Assembly (NCBI GenBank): GCA_043746815.1
Contig: JAYTQG010000270.1
Coordinates: 1 to 13,914, forward strand
Source of the DNA: JAYTQG01 sp043746815
Lineage (GTDB): Bacteria; Actinomycetota; Thermoleophilia; Miltoncostaeales; Miltoncostaeaceae
Direction of reading: 5' to 3'
Length of the DNA stretch: 13,914 bases
This document shows positions 1-7,265 of the stretch, piece by piece. The notes below the pieces were generated by a model. That model searched no databases. It worked only from the letters and a program-made list of their open reading frames with translations, and was not told the origin of the DNA. The translations under genes were made by a program, and so were the position numbers. Numbering within the stretch: position 1 is the stretch's first letter; each line of letters opens with the position of its first letter.

Positions 1-82
1 GACGCGTCATCCGCGGAGGCAACGGCCGCCCGGGTCGCAGCGTTGCGCCCTGGAATGTGGTGTCGATGGAGCCGAGTGGCGT

Positions 83-316
83 CTACGGTTGGCCCGACCA
101 CGTCGTAGCGATCGGAGCGCGCTCTTTCAAAGTCCGCATTTCGCCCGATACGTCAACGATTTCCACTGATCCCGCCATCGCGCGCAGGCCAGCGACCGCA
201 TCGTCGCTCAGAAACGCCCGGAGCGCCTGCTCGATGGCCTCGGTCTTCGTTGCCCCCGGGATGCGCGAGAGAAGCGCCTCCATCAGGGTGTCGTCAAGCT
301 CAAGCGTGGTGCGCAT
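83..316 (-). CDS. VapB-like antitoxin, partner toxin not seen
   Basis: A 77-residue protein starting MRTTLELDD. This is the N-terminal strand of ribbon-helix-helix VapB-type antitoxins (MRTTL-x-LDD). A helical stretch with TKTEAIEQALRAFL follows, typical of that fold, and then an acidic/basic tail that in the family binds the toxin. I chose the ATG at 316 because the family begins exactly at MRTT; an in-frame ATG at 334 would add six unusual residues. The expected role is to bind its own promoter as a dimer and neutralise a VapC RNase. In this family the toxin gene normally follows directly, here towards position 1, but the 82 bases left show no start codon followed by a PIN N-terminus. It may be a solitary antitoxin or the remnant of a broken pair. 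The family call is fairly safe; its functional state is unknown. Confidence 0.7.
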   Translation of the reverse strand: MRTTLELDDTLMEALLSRIPGATKTEAIEQALRAFLSDDAVAGLRAMAGSVEIVDVSGEMRTLKERAPIATTWSGQP

Positions 317-406
317 CGCCTGAGGATGCCACATACATGTCTCGGTTCAGCGTGCTCCCGTCTCATCGGCCGCACTGACATGACTTCGCGACACGGGTTG
401 CGACTG

Positions 407-787
407 TCAGGCACTCAGGCAAGGGACGCGATACCGCGAAATCGCCGAGTCCCGGGTCACGATCGTCAGCTTTTCGTGCTGTGCCTGGGCGACGAGCATT
501 CGGTCGAACGGATCGGAGTGGTGCGGTGGCAAGTTGCCAGCCCGCGAGGCGTGAGCAAACGTGATCGGCAGTGGCAGGAATGCGTTGGAACGGACGGCTT
601 CGTCGAGGTTCGTGGGCCCGCCGTCCAGACGGCCGAGGGCTGACTTGATCGAGATTTCCCAAACGCTCGCCGCGCTCACCCAAATCTCGCTTTCAGGATT
701 CGCGATCACCTCGACGGCCTTCGGTGCCAGCGCCGCGCCGCCCTGCAACCACCACAGCAGGGCGTGAGTGTCGAGCAACAGTCGCAC
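407..787 (-). CDS. vapC: VapC-type PIN-domain toxin (ribonuclease)
   Basis: A 126-residue PIN-domain protein, the usual VapC length. It begins MRLLLDTHALLWWL, with the first metal-binding Asp at residue 6. Glu44 lies in VWEISIK, Asp92 and Asp95 in HHSDPFDRMLVAQA, and Asp113 in TRDS. These are the acidic residues that hold Mg2+ in PIN nucleases, so the active site looks intact. VapC toxins cut tRNA or rRNA and stop translation when the antitoxin is lost. The start is a GTG at 787, five bases after the stop of the upstream Phd-type antitoxin, so the two should be cotranscribed and translationally coupled. The HHxDPFDRMLVAQA block is shared with a second PIN protein at 12482-12862, so the two are paralogues. 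Target RNA cannot be told from sequence. Confidence 0.9.
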   Translation of the reverse strand: MRLLLDTHALLWWLQGGAALAPKAVEVIANPESEIWVSAASVWEISIKSALGRLDGGPTNLDEAVRSNAFLPLPITFAHASRAGNLPPHHSDPFDRMLVAQAQHEKLTIVTRDSAISRYRVPCLSA

Positions 788-792
788 TCGTG

Positions 793-1029
793 TCAGCCCG
801 TCCCGGCGCCGAATGCCGTCGCCACGTCGTCGGGGAGTGGTGCGTCGAAGTCGTCATGAATGACCATCCCTTCCCACCCTCCAGCCGTTCGGCGTTGCGA
901 GCGCCCCGTCACCGCCGTTAGCGTCGCCACGGGCCGCCCCGCGTTGCAGATCGTGATCTCTTCGCCCTCGGCCACACGGCTCAGCAGTGACGAAAGATGG
1001 GTCTTTGCTTCGTGGATGTTGACGCGCAC
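793..1029 (-). CDS. Phd/YefM-family antitoxin
   Basis: A 78-residue protein starting MRVNIHEAKTHLSSLL, followed by GEEITICNAGRPVATL. This is the standard N-terminal DNA-binding module of Phd/YefM antitoxins (V-N-x-H-E-A-K, then E-x-I-x-I-x-x-x-G-x-P-V). The C-terminal part (GMVIHDDFDAPLPDD) is the expected toxin-binding tail. The start is a GTG at 1029 with GGGAG about nine bases upstream, so this gene appears to have a Shine-Dalgarno-led leader, unlike many neighbours. It neutralises the PIN toxin encoded five bases downstream and should repress its own promoter, where an 8-bp palindrome is visible (1056-1063). The DDFD motif in the tail recurs in the second antitoxin at 12859-13113. Confidence 0.88.
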   Translation of the reverse strand: MRVNIHEAKTHLSSLLSRVAEGEEITICNAGRPVATLTAVTGRSQRRTAGGWEGMVIHDDFDAPLPDDVATAFGAGTG

Positions 1030-1053
1030 GAGAACCAGCTCCCGTAAACAGGT

Positions 1054-1074
1054 TTAGTCGACTTAGTCATAGTA
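1054..1074 (-). promoter_or_regulatory. Promoter and likely operator of the Phd/PIN toxin-antitoxin unit
   Basis: Read on the minus strand, TACTAT (1074-1069) is a good -10 box. It is followed six bases later by the perfect 8-bp palindrome AGTCGACT (1056-1063), overlapping the expected transcription start. TTAGTC also occurs twice on the plus strand as a direct repeat (1054-1059 and 1063-1068). Phd-type antitoxins bind short palindromes at exactly this place to autoregulate, so this is the most likely operator. The binding itself is inferred. Confidence 0.45.
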
Positions 1075-1159
1075 GCGGGTTGCGCCCGCGCTTCCAACAC
1101 CTGGACGGCACGGGAAAAGGCGTCCGGAGGGTCGAATGGACGTTTGCGCCGGGGCCTGC

Positions 1160-1165
1160 CACGAT
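1160..1165 (+). promoter_or_regulatory. -10-like box for the beta-helix gene
   Basis: CACGAT, preceded by TGC as in an extended -10 element, ends seven bases before the ATG at 1173. Transcription would then begin at or next to the start codon (leaderless). No convincing -35 box was seen. Confidence 0.35.
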
Positions 1166-1172
1166 TGCTGAC

Positions 1173-2573
1173 ATGCGTTCCCGATTGTTGCGGGTGGGGT
1201 TCGTGGCGTGCGCGTCAGTCACCGTCGCGCAGGGCGCGAATGCGCGGCCGACGGTCGCCTTTGTCGACGCCGTGGCTGGGCCGACCCGCGGCGGCGAGGG
1301 CGGTCTCGGGATGCCGATTGCAATCTTTGGCCATGGCTTCGGGGCCCAACGCGGCCGCTCGCGCGTCACCATTGGTGGACGCGAGGTCGCAAGGTATGTC
1401 ACCTGGGGCCACGCGAATGCCGCGAACCGGTCCCTGGACATGATCGTGGTTCAGCCCGGTCCGAAGGTCCGTGCGGGCCCGATTACAGTGGACGTCGCGG
1501 GCACGGCTCCCGCTGTCGGCCCGACCTTCGCTGCGACGAGGGGGCGGGTGCTGTGGGTGGCCCCGGCCGGGGCCGACAGTAGCGCCTGCGTGTTCGCCCG
1601 CCCGTGCGCAACGATTCAGCATGTCCTCGACACGCTCGTGCGGCCGGGCGACGCGATTCTGGTTCGGGGTGGCGAGCTGAACGACGACGAGGTATGGATC
1701 CGGGCAGGCAAGGGCGGCACGACGGGCCAACCCATCACGATTCGAAACCAACCGGGCGAGCGGCCAACCTTTTCCAAGCACGAACGCCCGATGATCGTGG
1801 ACGCGAGCGACGTCGCGGTATCAGGGTTCGATTTCCCTGGCGGCAAGTCCATCGGCCTGGGAACCGAGACGGCTCGACGTGTGCGCCTCGTAAACAGCAC
1901 CTTCAGCGGCGGGCTCGGTTTCGACGCCGTCGGCAGCCACGGGGACGACGTGATGGTGGCCGGCAACGTGTGCGAGGCATCGGGAAGCTCGGTCGGGACC
2001 CAAGGACACTGCTTCTACATTTCGCATGGACATCGAATTCAGCTCCTGAACAACACCGCCAACGGTGCGCCAGGGTATGGGATCCACATTTTTGACCAAC
2101 AGCGTGCAACGGATGACATCAGGCGCGAGATCACGGATGTACTCGTGCAAGGAAACGTGCTCTCCGGTTCCACAGAGCGATCGGGTCTCATTCTTGCTAT
2201 GGGCGATGAGGGTCACCGCGGCAACCACATTGCCCGGGTTACGATCCGCGGGAACACCTTCACGGGCAACAACTTCGCAGGCATCACGGTCGGGGCAAAT
2301 GTCGTGGATGTCCGCGTCGAGGCGAACACCTTCGTCGCCAACGGTCGTCAGGCCATCACGATCTCCGACGAGCCGACGATTAACCGCATCACGATTGTGC
2401 GTAACGACATTCGCCAGTCGGCGAACGGGACGTGCCAGGTCAACTGCTCCTGGTACGCGCTCGCAAGTGTCCAGGTCGGTCCGCGCGCGCGGGGGGTGCG
2501 TCTGACCGGCAACCGCTATCTCCCCAAACCCCCGATTCTTATCGGCGCGCGCGAAGTACCGGTGAAGCGTTGA
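1173..2573 (+). CDS. Secreted IPT/TIG plus right-handed parallel beta-helix protein
   Basis: A 466-residue protein. Residues 1-24 form a Sec signal peptide: basic MRSRLLR, a hydrophobic core, then an A-x-A-like site at GANA. Residues 26 to about 105 resemble an IPT/TIG Ig-like fold (PIAIFGHGFG...VTIGG...ITVDVAG). From residue 125, VLWVAPAGAD...PCATIQHVLD...RPGDAILVRGG...PITIRNQPGE is the classic opening of right-handed beta-helix proteins. Repeated VRLVNSTFSG / VLVQGNVLSG / VTIRGNTFTG / VRVEANTFVA rungs follow to about residue 450. Such proteins are extracellular carbohydrate-active enzymes or adhesins; no polysaccharide-lyase active site is recognisable, so the substrate is unknown. I chose ATG 1173 over an upstream in-frame start at 1080 because it begins the signal peptide and follows a -10-like box by seven bases. 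Six mature cysteines fall in three close or paired positions, which suits disulfides outside the membrane. Confidence 0.85.
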   Translation: MRSRLLRVGFVACASVTVAQGANARPTVAFVDAVAGPTRGGEGGLGMPIAIFGHGFGAQRGRSRVTIGGREVARYVTWGHANAANRSLDMIVVQPGPKVRAGPITVDVAGTAPAVGPTFAATRGRVLWVAPAGADSSACVFARPCATIQHVLDTLVRPGDAILVRGGELNDDEVWIRAGKGGTTGQPITIRNQPGERPTFSKHERPMIVDASDVAVSGFDFPGGKSIGLGTETARRVRLVNSTFSGGLGFDAVGSHGDDVMVAGNVCEASGSSVGTQGHCFYISHGHRIQLLNNTANGAPGYGIHIFDQQRATDDIRREITDVLVQGNVLSGSTERSGLILAMGDEGHRGNHIARVTIRGNTFTGNNFAGITVGANVVDVRVEANTFVANGRQAITISDEPTINRITIVRNDIRQSANGTCQVNCSWYALASVQVGPRARGVRLTGNRYLPKPPILIGAREVPVKR

Positions 2574-2626
2574 GGACCATGATTCCAGCGAACCGCGTAT
2601 CAGCCAACCCTCGACACCCAACCTCT

Positions 2627-2631
2627 GGAGG
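2627..2631 (+). promoter_or_regulatory. Strong ribosome binding site (GGAGG)
   Basis: GGAGG lies six bases before the ATG at 2638. It is the clearest Shine-Dalgarno sequence in the window and fixes that start. It contrasts with the neighbouring units, which appear leaderless. Confidence 0.6.
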
Positions 2632-2637
2632 CGCACG

Positions 2638-3060
2638 ATGACCGAGGTACCGATCAGTAGTGGCTCCGGGACGCCAGAGGATCCCTGGCGGCTGAAGACC
2701 CCGCCACTCTCATCCGAATATACGATGCATCGCGACACTCGAGAAGGCGTTGAGGTGATCGTCTGCACCGTTGGCAAGACCGTCCTCCTCTACGACGCGC
2801 GCTGTCTCGACGATCTCCACGGGATGCTGAAGGGCTGCGGAGACTGGATAGACCTGGGCTCAGCGGACGAACGGAAGCCCGCAAAGGAGGGGACGGTTGA
2901 GGCCTGGGCGCGCTCAGCCGACAACCCGATCCGCGGATGGTACGGCCTCAAAAAGGGACTCCGCGGGCGCTTCGGGATGTACATCCCTCCCCTGATGGAG
3001 CATCTCGGCAGGGCCGAGGTTGAGCACAAGCCGCGAGGAAATCGCATGCGCGCTTCATAA
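2638..3060 (+). CDS. Conserved small protein, DUF6855-like
   Basis: A 140-residue soluble protein with no signal peptide or membrane helix. The text GTPEDPWRLKTPPLSSEYTM, then VCTVGKTVLLYDARCLDDLHGMLK, GDWIDLGSADERKPAKEGTVEAWAR and GWYGLKKGLRGRFGMYIPPLMEHLGRAEVEHKPRGNRMRA, matches from memory a highly conserved actinobacterial family of unknown function (DUF6855). The DUF number is recalled, not searched. The protein fills the whole expected length, ending at NRMRAS. The many fixed Gly, Trp and charged positions suggest an enzyme or binding fold, but no catalytic motif is recognisable. It starts 64 bases after the beta-helix gene with its own Shine-Dalgarno site, so it could be in the same transcript or separate. 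No function can be given. Confidence 0.8.
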   Translation: MTEVPISSGSGTPEDPWRLKTPPLSSEYTMHRDTREGVEVIVCTVGKTVLLYDARCLDDLHGMLKGCGDWIDLGSADERKPAKEGTVEAWARSADNPIRGWYGLKKGLRGRFGMYIPPLMEHLGRAEVEHKPRGNRMRAS

Positions 3061-3074
3061 TGCCCAGGCCCTTG

Positions 3075-3089
3075 CGCCGCGTTGCGGCG
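3075..3089 (+). other. Small GC hairpin after the DUF6855-like gene
   Basis: CGCCGC and GCGGCG are separated by GTT, a 6-bp stem with a 3-base loop 15 bases after the stop at 3060. No T-run follows, so it is at best a weak or Rho-assisted terminator. The rest of 3061-3206 shows no other gene or RNA that I can support. Confidence 0.25.
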
Positions 3090-3206
3090 GGGATGATCGC
3101 CCTCGCGCCCAACCGGCGCACTGGACCGGAAAACGACAGAGACGCGAGCCCATGGCCGACGGATTCGCGCATGTCGCGATCCTCCCCGTTCGCGGGAGCC
3201 AACGGG

Positions 3207-3212
3207 CACAAT
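3207..3212 (+). promoter_or_regulatory. -10-like box CACAAT for the membrane-protein gene
   Basis: CACAAT ends six bases before the ATG at 3219. Another in-frame ATG at 3213 touches the box directly and would lie upstream of a normal transcription start, so the box favours 3219 and a leaderless mRNA. No clear -35 was found. Confidence 0.45.
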
Positions 3213-3218
3213 ATGACC

Positions 3219-3632
3219 ATGGATCCGGATCTTCAGCGACAAATCGATGAGGTGTTGGGCGCGCGTCGGACCACCAGCGCCGGTCCGCCGCCCCCCGGCA
3301 ATCGCGCGGACCGTGCGCGCGGGATGCTCCGTAGCCGAATGTTTCCGATTGCGCTCGTGCTTGCCCTCGCTGAGGTTGTCGCGCTCGTCGTCTGGCACGG
3401 CTCCACGCTGCTCGGGGTGGTTGCTGCCGGGCTCGTCCTCGCGATCGCGATCTGGATCTGGCTTCGGTTGCGGCCCGGGATCACCCGGGACGCCGTTGGG
3501 CTGATCGCCGTTGCACAGGGATTTGTCGTCGCGGTTCCGCTGGTCATCGGGTTGTCGTCACTTGTTGCACTCGTGGTCGCGCTTGCCCTGATCGGCGGGT
3601 TGATCGCAATGGTGTTTCGATCGGCCCGGTAG
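3219..3632 (+). CDS. Small four-helix membrane protein of unknown function
   Basis: A 137-residue protein. Residues 1-40 are a hydrophilic, Pro-rich and then basic segment (MDPDLQRQIDEVLG, then RADRARGMLRSR), likely cytoplasmic by the positive-inside rule. Four membrane helices follow at about 42-59, 63-82, 91-111 and 114-133, with a short basic tail (FRSAR). The reading frame is open up to an upstream ATG at 3060, but the composition before 3213 does not look like protein; the CACAAT box six bases before 3219 sets the start. I do not recognise a family. Its 3' end runs into the N-terminal coding frame of the protease that follows, which suggests cotranscription and possibly a link to membrane delivery or processing by that protease. 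That link rests on position alone. Confidence 0.7.
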   Translation: MDPDLQRQIDEVLGARRTTSAGPPPPGNRADRARGMLRSRMFPIALVLALAEVVALVVWHGSTLLGVVAAGLVLAIAIWIWLRLRPGITRDAVGLIAVAQGFVVAVPLVIGLSSLVALVVALALIGGLIAMVFRSAR

Positions 3633-3739
3633 CCCCACCGGCGACCGCGCTCGTCACCCTTACCGCGCGGGCGAGCCCTGAGATCCTGGGCAAGGCCGCG
3701 GAACCCCTCTGGGCTGGTTCGCGCACCTACATCGTTCGG

Positions 3740-5116
3740 GTGCCGGGCGGAGCAGCCGTTGCACGGCTCGCGCGACTACCGGGCGTACGGGGCATCGAAC
3801 GCACGGCACCGCGGACCGCCACGGTTGCCCCGACCGATCCCCTCGATCCCCTGTTTGGACAGCAGGGGTACCTGGCCGACATCGGCTGGAGTGTTCCGGA
3901 ACTCGAGCCCATTCGGCCGATCGTCGCCGTTCTTGACACCGGCGTGGTCCCGGTTCCCGACCTTGCCGAGCACGTGATGCAGCCGGACGCGAGGTCGTTC
4001 GTTGCCGGGCGCTCGCCGCTGGTTGACACGGAGGGGCACGGCACGCACGTCGCTGGCATCATCGCCGCCGTCACCGGTAATGGCATTGGGATCAGCGGAA
4101 TCGCCGATGCGCGCATCCTCCCCGTCACGGTCGCCGACGCCTCGGGCGGGGCGACGACTGCCTCACTGATCCAGGGGCTCCACTACGCGGTCGGCCGAGG
4201 CGCCCGCATCGTCAACATCTCGTTTGCAGGCACCGGCTACTCGGCACTGGAGCAGCAGGCCATTGACGAGGCGACGGCAGCCGGAGTCCTTGTCGTCGCC
4301 GCCTCTGGCAACTCGGGTGCCACCATCGGGCGGGTTGAGTATCCGGCTGCGTACCGCCACGTATTGGCGGTGGGCGCAACTGGACCAGGTCAGATCCCGC
4401 TTGCACTCTCAACGCAGGGGCCACAGGTGTCCGTCGCCGCACCGGGGAGCGAGATCATCTCCACGAATGCGGGAGGCGATGGCGCGGCGGCCTACGTCCC
4501 CCGAACCGGTACCTCCGTCGCCGCCCCGATGGTGTCTGGAATTGCGGCGCGACTCCTCGCCCGCCGTCCCGAGCTCAGCCCCTCCCAACTGCGGGCCATC
4601 ATCCAAGCCACGGCGACCGATGTTTCACCCGCGGGTGTGGACGACGCCACCGGCCACGGCCTCGTTAATTTGGCCAATGCCATGACGGCGTCGATCCCGG
4701 CAAAGGACGGTCCCGAGCCGAATGATGATCCGCAACAGGCGCTGAAGCGGCCGGCCCTTCTTCCTCGAACGCTGCGGCGCGCTGCCGCAACTGCCCACCT
4801 GGAAGCGTGGAGCGACCCACGCGACGACTTCAGCGTCCGGCTGGCCAAAGGAGAGCGGCTTATCGCTGAACTGACCGGTGACGGGGGGAGTGACCTCGAC
4901 CTTGCTGTCTGGCGCCCTGGTGCGCCAGCAGCTGGCCGCACCGGAACGCGCGATCGACGCTGGCTCGCAGGGTTCTCGATCAACGGTACCAGTGACGAAC
5001 GGGTCACCATCGTTGCGAGTGAGACGGGCCCCTACTCGGTCGAGGTGCGCCTGGCCGATGGACCCGGCGGGTGGTACCGATTGCGCGTCTCGCGTGGGTT
5101 CAAGCGAAACTCGTAA
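3740..5116 (+). CDS. Subtilisin-family (S8) serine protease with PPC domain
   Basis: With the GTG at 3740 as residue 1 (458 residues), the S8 catalytic residues are complete. Asp66 is in VAVLDTGV, His100 in GHGTHVAG, the oxyanion Asn191 in ASGNSG, and Ser259 in GTSVAAPMVSG. The domain runs from about 30 to 315, opening with DPLDPLFGQQGYLADIG. From EPNDD (residue 326) to about 452 is a bacterial pre-peptidase C-terminal (PPC) beta domain (DDFSVRLAKGERLIAEL...DLDLAVWRPG...YSVEVRLADG). The same frame is open and looks coding further upstream. Residues encoded from about 3641 to 3739 (VTLTARASPEILGK...TYIVRVPGG) read like the inhibitor-I9 propeptide, so 3740 probably truncates the protein. Yet that stretch has no ATG, GTG or TTG, only CTG at 3686 and ATC at 3620. 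No signal peptide is visible. TACATC six bases before 3740 also leaves room for a leaderless GTG start. Confidence 0.85.
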   Translation: MPGGAAVARLARLPGVRGIERTAPRTATVAPTDPLDPLFGQQGYLADIGWSVPELEPIRPIVAVLDTGVVPVPDLAEHVMQPDARSFVAGRSPLVDTEGHGTHVAGIIAAVTGNGIGISGIADARILPVTVADASGGATTASLIQGLHYAVGRGARIVNISFAGTGYSALEQQAIDEATAAGVLVVAASGNSGATIGRVEYPAAYRHVLAVGATGPGQIPLALSTQGPQVSVAAPGSEIISTNAGGDGAAAYVPRTGTSVAAPMVSGIAARLLARRPELSPSQLRAIIQATATDVSPAGVDDATGHGLVNLANAMTASIPAKDGPEPNDDPQQALKRPALLPRTLRRAAATAHLEAWSDPRDDFSVRLAKGERLIAELTGDGGSDLDLAVWRPGAPAAGRTGTRDRRWLAGFSINGTSDERVTIVASETGPYSVEVRLADGPGGWYRLRVSRGFKRNS

Positions 5117-5148
5117 CCGGTGTTGCGTTGTCTCCTCTCGGAACGCGC

Positions 5149-5154
5149 GACAAT
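5149..5154 (+). promoter_or_regulatory. -10-like box GACAAT for ppk1
   Basis: GACAAT ends eight bases before the ATG at 5163 and five before an in-frame GTG at 5160. This fits a transcript starting at or just before the start codon. TTGTCT at 5128-5133 is a possible -35, with a short 15-base spacer. Confidence 0.45.
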
Positions 5155-5159
5155 AGCGG

Positions 5160-7265
5160 GTGATGGCGATCTCAGCGGATATCGGTCACCTCGGGCTCGA
5201 CGACCCGGCGCTCTACCTCAACCGTGAGCTGTCGTGGCTTGACTTCAACGCGCGCGTCCTCGCGATGGCGGGCCGCGGTGAGGTACCGCTCCTGGAGCGA
5301 TGCAAGTTCCTTGCGATCTTTTCCAACAACCTGGACGAGTTCTTCATGGTCCGGGTGGCGGGCCAGCAAGAGGCCCTTGAGTCGAGTCGGGCTTCGTCAA
5401 GTCCCGATCAGCTGCCCCGCGAAGAAGTGCTGAACCGCATCGCGTCAGCGACGCGCCTCCTGGTCAGCGAGCAGTACCGCATTTGGAATGGCCTGCAGCC
5501 CGAGTTGAGCGAGGCGGGTGTCCAGATCTTGCGGCCCGACGATCTCGACAGCGCGGCGGTGAGTGCGCTGAGTCAGCGGTTTGAACGCGAGATTGAGCCG
5601 GTCCTCACTCCGCTCGCGGTGGGCCCTGGATTGCCGTTTCCGTTCATATCTCAGCGTTCCTTAAACCTTGGACTTACTGTCCGGGACCCCGCCTCTGGTG
5701 AGTCGCGTTTGGCGCGCGTCAAGGTTCCGCCGGGCAAGCGTTTTCTTGCCGTGGCCGATGGGTTCGTCCTCTTGGAGGATCTCATCGAGGCGAATATCGA
5801 ACGCATCTTCGCCGGGATGGAAATCGACGCAACAATCCGCTTTCGCATGACACGCGACGCGGATCTCGACATCTCAGACGAAGCTGACGATCTTCTTGGA
5901 GCCGTTGAGGCCCAAATTCGTCGGCGCAGATTTGGAGACGTCGTTCGCCTCGAGGTTGAAGAAGGAGCGCCTGCGACGCTGCTCGCCGAGATCCAATCGG
6001 CCTTGGACATCGAAGACCGCGACATCTACCACATGTCCGGTCCCCTGGACTTGACCGCGCTGTTTGAACTCACGCGCCTGGAACGCCCCGCGCTGCTCGA
6101 CCGCCCCTGGCGTGCGCGAACGCAGTGGCGACTGCAGTCGGCCCCGCAACGCCCCATTGATCTGTTCGACGTGATCCGTCGAGGTGACGTCCTTGTTCAT
6201 CACCCATACGAAGACTTCGCCACCAGCGTGGAAGCCTTCGTTGAACAAGCCGCAGAGGACCCAGACGTCGTCGCGATTAAACAGACGCTCTACCGCACCG
6301 GTCGAGATACGCCGATCGTGCCAGCCCTCGTCCGGGCAGCGGAGGCGGGCAAGCAAGTGGTGTGTCTGATGGAACTCCAAGCGCGTTTTGACGAAGAGCG
6401 CAACATCCATTGGGCGCGTGCCTTGGAGCGGGCTGGTGTTCACGTTGCGTATGGCCTACTGGGAATGAAAACGCACGCGAAGCTGGCGCTCGTGATGCGC
6501 CGCGAGGGTGATCGGGTTCGCCGGTACGCCCACATCGGTACGGGCAACTACCACCCGGACACCGCACGTCTCTACACCGACCTTGGCCTGTTCACCTGTA
6601 ACGACGAGATCACCCAGGATGTCGCCGACCTCTTCAACTACTTGACCGGTTTTTCGCGCTCGCCTGAGTACCGTCAGGTACTGGTCGCGCCACTGAATGT
6701 CCGCGACGGGCTGATCCGTGAGATCCGTACGGTGGTTGCACGCCACGAGGCTGGGGAGCCCGGACGGATTGAGATGAAGGTGAACTCGATCATGGATGGC
6801 CCCGTGATTCGGGAGCTGTACCAGGCCTCTCAAGCTGGGGTGGCAGTCGACCTTGTTGTGCGTGGGATCTGTGGGCTCATTCCCGGAATTCCTGGGTACT
6901 CCGACAACATCCGCGTCCGCTCGATCATCGGTCGATTTCTCGAACACTCGCGGGTCTTTCTCTTCACGAACGGTGAGCACACTCGCTACCTCATGGGCTC
7001 GCCCGACATTATGGAACGCAACCTTGACCACCGCGTCGAGACGGTTATCCCGATTCACGACGCGGCCGCGCAGAAGGAGATCCGCTTCGCGTTCGATGTG
7101 GCGTATGCGGACACCGTTTTGGCCTGGGCACTCGGCGCGGACGGGGCCTGGACACCGGTAAGAAATGTCGACGGCGAGGCTCCCGTCGACAGCCAAGCCG
7201 CGTTGATGGAACGGGCAGTTCGTCGCTCGGAGCGGCGTGGCGGCAGGCGCGGCCAAGCTGCCTGA
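5160..7265 (+). CDS. ppk1: Polyphosphate kinase Ppk1
   Basis: A 701-residue protein, about full length for Ppk1, which makes inorganic polyphosphate from ATP and can run in reverse. The N-terminal domain is clear (LYLNRELSWLDFNARVL...LLERCKFLAIFSNNLDEFFMVRV), as is the conserved region HHPYEDFATSVEAFV...VVAIKQTLYRTGRDTPIV. The autophosphorylated histidine is His439 in MKTHAKLALVMRR. The second conserved histidine is His624 in NLDHRVETVIPI. IGTGNYHPDTARLYTDLGLFT is also present. The start is GTG 5160 or ATG 5163 (the codons are adjacent); the GACAAT box favours a leaderless start in either case. The neighbouring gene at 7237 overlaps its 3' end by 29 bases, so the two are probably one operon. 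PhoU or other phosphate genes are not in the window. Confidence 0.97.
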   Translation: MMAISADIGHLGLDDPALYLNRELSWLDFNARVLAMAGRGEVPLLERCKFLAIFSNNLDEFFMVRVAGQQEALESSRASSSPDQLPREEVLNRIASATRLLVSEQYRIWNGLQPELSEAGVQILRPDDLDSAAVSALSQRFEREIEPVLTPLAVGPGLPFPFISQRSLNLGLTVRDPASGESRLARVKVPPGKRFLAVADGFVLLEDLIEANIERIFAGMEIDATIRFRMTRDADLDISDEADDLLGAVEAQIRRRRFGDVVRLEVEEGAPATLLAEIQSALDIEDRDIYHMSGPLDLTALFELTRLERPALLDRPWRARTQWRLQSAPQRPIDLFDVIRRGDVLVHHPYEDFATSVEAFVEQAAEDPDVVAIKQTLYRTGRDTPIVPALVRAAEAGKQVVCLMELQARFDEERNIHWARALERAGVHVAYGLLGMKTHAKLALVMRREGDRVRRYAHIGTGNYHPDTARLYTDLGLFTCNDEITQDVADLFNYLTGFSRSPEYRQVLVAPLNVRDGLIREIRTVVARHEAGEPGRIEMKVNSIMDGPVIRELYQASQAGVAVDLVVRGICGLIPGIPGYSDNIRVRSIIGRFLEHSRVFLFTNGEHTRYLMGSPDIMERNLDHRVETVIPIHDAAAQKEIRFAFDVAYADTVLAWALGADGAWTPVRNVDGEAPVDSQAALMERAVRRSERRGGRRGQAA